Below are positions 60,733-64,000 of a stretch of 64,000 nucleotides of DNA, piece by piece. A program made the position numbers and the translations under genes. Under the pieces are notes generated by a model. It was not told the origin of the DNA. It was given only the letters and a program-made list of their open reading frames with translations, and did no database searches. The first letter of the stretch is position 1, and each line of letters begins with the position of its first letter. Location: contig NZ_LIQI01000019.1 of assembly GCF_001418105.1 (NCBI RefSeq), forward strand, positions 1 through 64,000, read 5' to 3'. Source of the stretch: Lacinutrix himadriensis. GTDB lineage: Bacteria > Bacteroidota > Bacteroidia > Flavobacteriales > Flavobacteriaceae.

Positions 60733-62976
60733 TTATCCGTTTTGTAAACCAGAAAACACTTTTATATCATCAACAACAAGCTTTCCTCCTTTTGAATTAT
60801 TTTGATCGTGCACCAATTTTTTCCAAAGAGAATCGTTAGTTATTCCTTCGTTCCATTTTTCATCATCCATAATATCTCCAGAAATCACATGCAAATTATG
60901 CTCTATCCAATCGGTAAAAACGGGATATTTATTTTGAAGAATTATCCATCTAAAAAGTTTATCTCTATTAAAAGATTTTCCTTCGGCAATGAGTATATTT
61001 CTATAAATATTATATTGATTTGCAAGACGTTTAATCCCTCTTGGATTGGTATCTAACAAATCGAAATGCTCTTGTAACACATGATGTACATCTTGATTAT
61101 CTTTGTCTAAAATTTCTAGAGTGATATCTGTTGCGTCTTCTTCGTTTAGATCGTATTTTTCTTTAAACTCTTTTACAACGGAAGGCGAAGAATAATCTGC
61201 TGTTTTATATTCTTTTTGAATTTCTTGTATTATGGAAGCTTTTCTTTCTGGATTAATGCTCTCTACTTTGTTTTCGTTATTCGCGTTTATTTGTAGAATA
61301 TATTTCCAATATTCTTTTTTAATATCTCCCGAAACATTAGGCAATCTTAAGGTTAGCTGAAACGCTTTTTCTAAAAACAAATAGCCTAGTTTTTGTGTAG
61401 GTTCTTTTACCACTGCGTTATAGTTTTGGTAATGATTTTCAAAGCAGGTGCTAATCCAATGTTTATCTCCAGCAACCACATACAAAACTTGCTTGTCTCT
61501 AAAAAGGGTTTGAATTCCTTCTAATAATTCTACCGTAAACTTATCATTACAGCGATCTAAATCGTCTATAAAAATTGCTGTTTTAAATCCGCAGGCATCT
61601 ATATCTTTAATCAAGGATTGAAAGTGGTTTTTTATTTTTTGCATGGGATCTGCCGCCTTTTCTAAAAAGGTTTTTGCAGCTTCTGGAGAGGAAACAAAAA
61701 AGGGCTTGCTTAAAAAACTAGCGAGTGTATAGAAGAGTCCTATTACAGAACTTATTGCTACAATAGTATCGAATACGGTTTTTAAACTAGCTTCGTTTTC
61801 TGTATTTGTAAATAGTCCAAGTTGCATTAAAAAATTAAAAACTTGTTCTTGAAATATTAAGATAGAAACCGAAAATATAATAACCAACAGAATGATAATA
61901 AACCTAGAAAAACCTCGATATTTAATAAGCCTTCTTAATCGCTCTTTTATCCATAAATATGGCTTTTTATACCATGGGATTTTTCTAGCTGCTTGTCTGT
62001 ATATTTGATCTAGAAATGGCCACCAAGGCGGTGTAATGTGTTGATTTTGCCAAGCGTTAAAATGAATTACTATCCATTTGTTCTCCTTAGAATCTAAGTT
62101 TTTTTCTATTAAATTTAAAAAGGTAGATTTTCCGTCACCCCAAGCGCCTTGTAAATGCACCATAAAAGCAAAATTGGATTTCTCTTCTCCCTCATTATTT
62201 ATTTTGGTTTTAAAGATTTGATTGTTTAAAAGACGGGTTAAGGATTTTGCAATGGGCTCTCTGTTTAATCGATCTACATCATCTACTAAATCTAAATGAA
62301 AAGGAATTTTATCGGTACCAGTTGTGTCTTTTTCTTCTGGTGGTTCTTCTGCAGGTTCTTCTGAAAAAGCCTTAGAAGATTCTGATGCAAATGAAGAAGT
62401 TTGTTCTCTAGAGCCTCTTTTGGTAGCTGCTTCAAAATCACTGGTATTTCTTTCAAATTTTCCTCTAGGCTTTGCTTTGCGTTTTATGTTTTCGGAAGCA
62501 CTTTCTGTTTCACCAAGTAATTCTTCATCTGAAAACGCTACATATTCAGATGCATCAATGGTATGACTTGCTGCTAAATTAAGAATATCTACCTTATCTA
62601 ATAAGGTTGCAAAAGCAGGCCGCTCCATTCTTCCGAAGGCAAGTTTGGATGTAAATAGGCTTCTAAATTCCCGAGTAATTTCATTTCTAAAAACTAGAAT
62701 ATAGCGTATTTCAAAAGCCTTATAATAATCGAATAGAAAATTAATTTTACTTGTTACATTTTCTAAAATTTCATTTCCTTCCGTATCCAAATCCATTATA
62801 TCTGGATATATATCTATATAAAAATGTTTCCGTTCATCTACTAAAGTAAAAGTCGGTTTTTCACTTTTCCTTTTCACAGCAGCAAGTCCAGAATGTAACC
62901 GTAGTTTATACTCTTTTTCTAGTAGCACTTGTACAAGCTCACTATATTTATTGTTTTCGGATACTATTTCTGCCAT
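60733..62976 (-). CDS. KAP-family P-loop NTPase
   Basis: The 747-residue membrane-linked NTPase has a Walker A motif GAWGDGKST at about 277-285 and a Walker B IFIDDLDRCND at about 466-476. Two membrane segments lie between them (about 350-375 and 400-418), as in KAP NTPases. The N-terminal 200 residues are a separate, unrecognised domain (HFYIDIYPD..., then RYILVFRNE) joined by a charged, low-complexity linker. KAP proteins occur in bacterial conflict and phage-defence settings. It follows the TPR gene by 17 nt and, with the CHAT-like gene, forms one operon. Confidence 0.92.
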   Translation of the reverse strand: MAEIVSENNKYSELVQVLLEKEYKLRLHSGLAAVKRKSEKPTFTLVDERKHFYIDIYPDIMDLDTEGNEILENVTSKINFLFDYYKAFEIRYILVFRNEITREFRSLFTSKLAFGRMERPAFATLLDKVDILNLAASHTIDASEYVAFSDEELLGETESASENIKRKAKPRGKFERNTSDFEAATKRGSREQTSSFASESSKAFSEEPAEEPPEEKDTTGTDKIPFHLDLVDDVDRLNREPIAKSLTRLLNNQIFKTKINNEGEEKSNFAFMVHLQGAWGDGKSTFLNLIEKNLDSKENKWIVIHFNAWQNQHITPPWWPFLDQIYRQAARKIPWYKKPYLWIKERLRRLIKYRGFSRFIIILLVIIFSVSILIFQEQVFNFLMQLGLFTNTENEASLKTVFDTIVAISSVIGLFYTLASFLSKPFFVSSPEAAKTFLEKAADPMQKIKNHFQSLIKDIDACGFKTAIFIDDLDRCNDKFTVELLEGIQTLFRDKQVLYVVAGDKHWISTCFENHYQNYNAVVKEPTQKLGYLFLEKAFQLTLRLPNVSGDIKKEYWKYILQINANNENKVESINPERKASIIQEIQKEYKTADYSSPSVVKEFKEKYDLNEEDATDITLEILDKDNQDVHHVLQEHFDLLDTNPRGIKRLANQYNIYRNILIAEGKSFNRDKLFRWIILQNKYPVFTDWIEHNLHVISGDIMDDEKWNEGITNDSLWKKLVHDQNNSKGGKLVVDDIKVFSGLQNG

Positions 62977-62993
62977 TTTTTTAATGGATTAGA

Positions 62994-63812
62994 CTAAATA
63001 ACAAGCTTTCCTATTTCTGTTTTAATTTGCTCTAACTGCTCTCTTATTACAGCATCTTTAATATGACTTAGTAAGAAATCTATTTGAATGATTTCATAAT
63101 GAATAAATTTAGGACTATACAGCAATGTGAATACGTGTTTAAATCTATCTATTACCTGAAGTTCTATATCTGGTTTAAAATTACTTTTTAGGAGTATTAA
63201 ACCATAACTAGCTTCTGCCATACCAATAAGCACAGAGATATCTAAATCTGTTTTATCATAATCTTCTAATTCATTATAAAAATCTAGAAGATAGCTTTCT
63301 ACGTCTACAATGTTTTCGAAAGCCTTACTCTTATTCATTCTGTCTAATAGTTTCTCTTGTCCTAATTGCTCCAGAATATGACCAATAAAAATCAAATTAG
63401 ACATGGCATCTAGCGAACTACCATGATACCGATCTACTGCTGCTTTATAGGAATGTTCATAAAGATGAAATGCTTTTTCTAAATAGTTAATTTGCTCTGT
63501 TTTCTTATTAAAATGTGTGGAAGCTAACTTATATGCATTGGCTACAATATTTAGTCTTGTTGGATTTTTACCAACGAGTATTAAGAATTCTATTTCGTTT
63601 AAATCTTCCTGCATATTCTCTGCGGTTAGATTATTTGTTTTAATAATGCAATATTGCTCCAAAGCTTCAATAGAGAAATTACCACTTGTGTACAAAAACA
63701 AGTCTTTAAATTTTTGAAGTGCAATTTCACTTTTTCCTAATTCATTATATACCAAAGCTTCTTTTTCTAACACTTTTGCATCTAACAGATTCGCTTCTTC
63801 TACTTTTAGCAA
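62994..63812 (-). CDS. TPR-like helical repeat protein (272 aa), coupled to CHAT-like and KAP genes
   Basis: The protein is all-helical. Its N-terminus matches a TPR pair (VLEKEALVYNELGKSEIALQKFKDLFLY), followed by more helical hairpins and no membrane segment. The start is TTG at 63812, which overlaps the stop of the upstream CHAT-like gene by 7 nt, so translation is likely coupled. An ATG start is absent nearby. It lies 17 nt ahead of the KAP NTPase gene. It may be the adaptor that joins the CHAT-type protease-like protein to the NTPase; this is inference from the tight spacing. Confidence 0.8.
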   Translation of the reverse strand: MLKVEEANLLDAKVLEKEALVYNELGKSEIALQKFKDLFLYTSGNFSIEALEQYCIIKTNNLTAENMQEDLNEIEFLILVGKNPTRLNIVANAYKLASTHFNKKTEQINYLEKAFHLYEHSYKAAVDRYHGSSLDAMSNLIFIGHILEQLGQEKLLDRMNKSKAFENIVDVESYLLDFYNELEDYDKTDLDISVLIGMAEASYGLILLKSNFKPDIELQVIDRFKHVFTLLYSPKFIHYEIIQIDFLLSHIKDAVIREQLEQIKTEIGKLVI

Positions 63813-64000
63813 GATCCTTCTAATTTTTTAAGCGCCTTATTGGTATTGTATTTTCTGTCTCGAATAGCAATTAGTAAATTGTCTAAATCGGTATAAATTT
63901 GTGAAGGAATAATATACTCTAGTTCATCCTTCATGGATTTCTTTCTGTTATTAAATCTGTAAAACTGATTTCCATAACATTGATAAGCGCCCCAAGTACT
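63806..64000 (-). CDS. C-terminal part of a CHAT-domain-like (caspase-like) protein, cut by the window edge
   Basis: The last 64 codons of a minus-strand gene are visible. They read STWGAYQCYGNQFYRFNN and then a Lys-rich 46-residue tail ending KLEGSC. The WGAYQCYGN-(P/Q)-FYR segment is the usual end of a CHAT domain, the caspase-HetF-associated cysteine-protease-like fold. Only this tail is present, so the catalytic His and Cys cannot be checked. Its stop overlaps the TPR gene's start. Identification rests on one short motif and is moderate. Confidence 0.6.
   Translation of the reverse strand, partial: STWGAYQCYGNQFYRFNNRKKSMKDELEYIIPSQIYTDLDNLLIAIRDRKYNTNKALKKLEGSC

Noticed and set aside
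1-64000. CRISPR array, prophage or insertion sequence
   Set aside because: I found no short-spaced direct repeats with unique spacers, no cas, integrase, transposase or structural phage gene; repeats present are intragenic or palindromic non-coding types.
1-64000. tRNA, rRNA or classical riboswitch genes
   Set aside because: No clover-leaf-like segment with a CCA end, no rRNA-like conserved blocks and no recognisable riboswitch core were seen in the intergenic stretches; this is a by-eye judgement.

Overview
The window is AT-rich DNA from a Bacteroidota genome, almost certainly a marine-type member of the Flavobacteriaceae. The evidence is several secreted proteins ending in type IX secretion (T9SS) sorting domains, a TonB-dependent receptor paired with a DUF4374 lipoprotein, TAnnTTTG-type promoter boxes, HEAT/TPR-rich regulators, and dispersed palindromic intergenic repeats. 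I cannot name the genus. No rRNA, tRNA, CRISPR array, transposase, integrase or phage module is visible.

Layout. 1-8.4 kb: a giant repeat-bearing secreted metalloprotease-like protein (cut by the window edge and broken by small deletions), a membrane protein, and a YadA-head-like T9SS protein with a frameshift in its signal peptide. 8.5-13.3 kb: a Nudix hydrolase, a small HNH/zinc-ribbon cassette with a WYL regulator and two matching palindromes, a Wzx-like flippase and a PrsW-like protease. 13.6-17.2 kb: a three-gene biotin-dependent acyl-CoA carboxylase operon interrupted by a palindromic repeat. 17.7-21.5 kb: TonB receptor and DUF4374 lipoprotein. 21.5-26.5 kb: a glutamate dehydrogenase operon with a near-perfect sigma-54 promoter, beside the sigma-54 response regulator and histidine kinase that probably drive it. 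26.7-34.7 kb: two exported beta-lactamase-like hydrolases, an ATP/ADP-translocase-like HEAT fusion protein and an exported glucan-water-dikinase-like protein. 34.8-41.8 kb: two tandem Asp-box T9SS proteins with identical promoter architecture and an adjacent TPR-HTH regulator. 41.9-50.3 kb: DinB-like protein, ABC exporter, Bcr/CflA transporter, proline iminopeptidase-like lipoprotein, a cNMP-CBS-nucleotidyltransferase and a DnaQ-like exonuclease. Non-coding repeat clusters lie at 45.5-46.5 and 50.3-51.1 kb. 51.1-57.3 kb: NYN protein, small basic protein, GEVED-type T9SS protein, a two-component system with a polyproline lipoprotein, and a membrane-anchored hypothetical protein. 57.6-60.6 kb: desaturase, two Crp/Fnr proteins, CsbD and YceI. 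60.7-64 kb: a tightly packed CHAT-TPR-KAP NTPase operon running off the right edge.

The strongest leads are: (1) the CHAT/TPR/KAP operon, whose components resemble conflict or regulated-death modules; (2) the exported dikinase plus nucleotide-carrier-like locus, which raises the question of where a periplasmic dikinase gets its ATP; (3) the TGCGTAGT-N3-TGCGTAGT promoters of the paralogous Asp-box proteins, with base-exact spacing; and (4) the sigma-54 control of gdh. Two genes (1-4919 and 6261-8428) carry indels that may be sequence errors and should be verified before being called broken.
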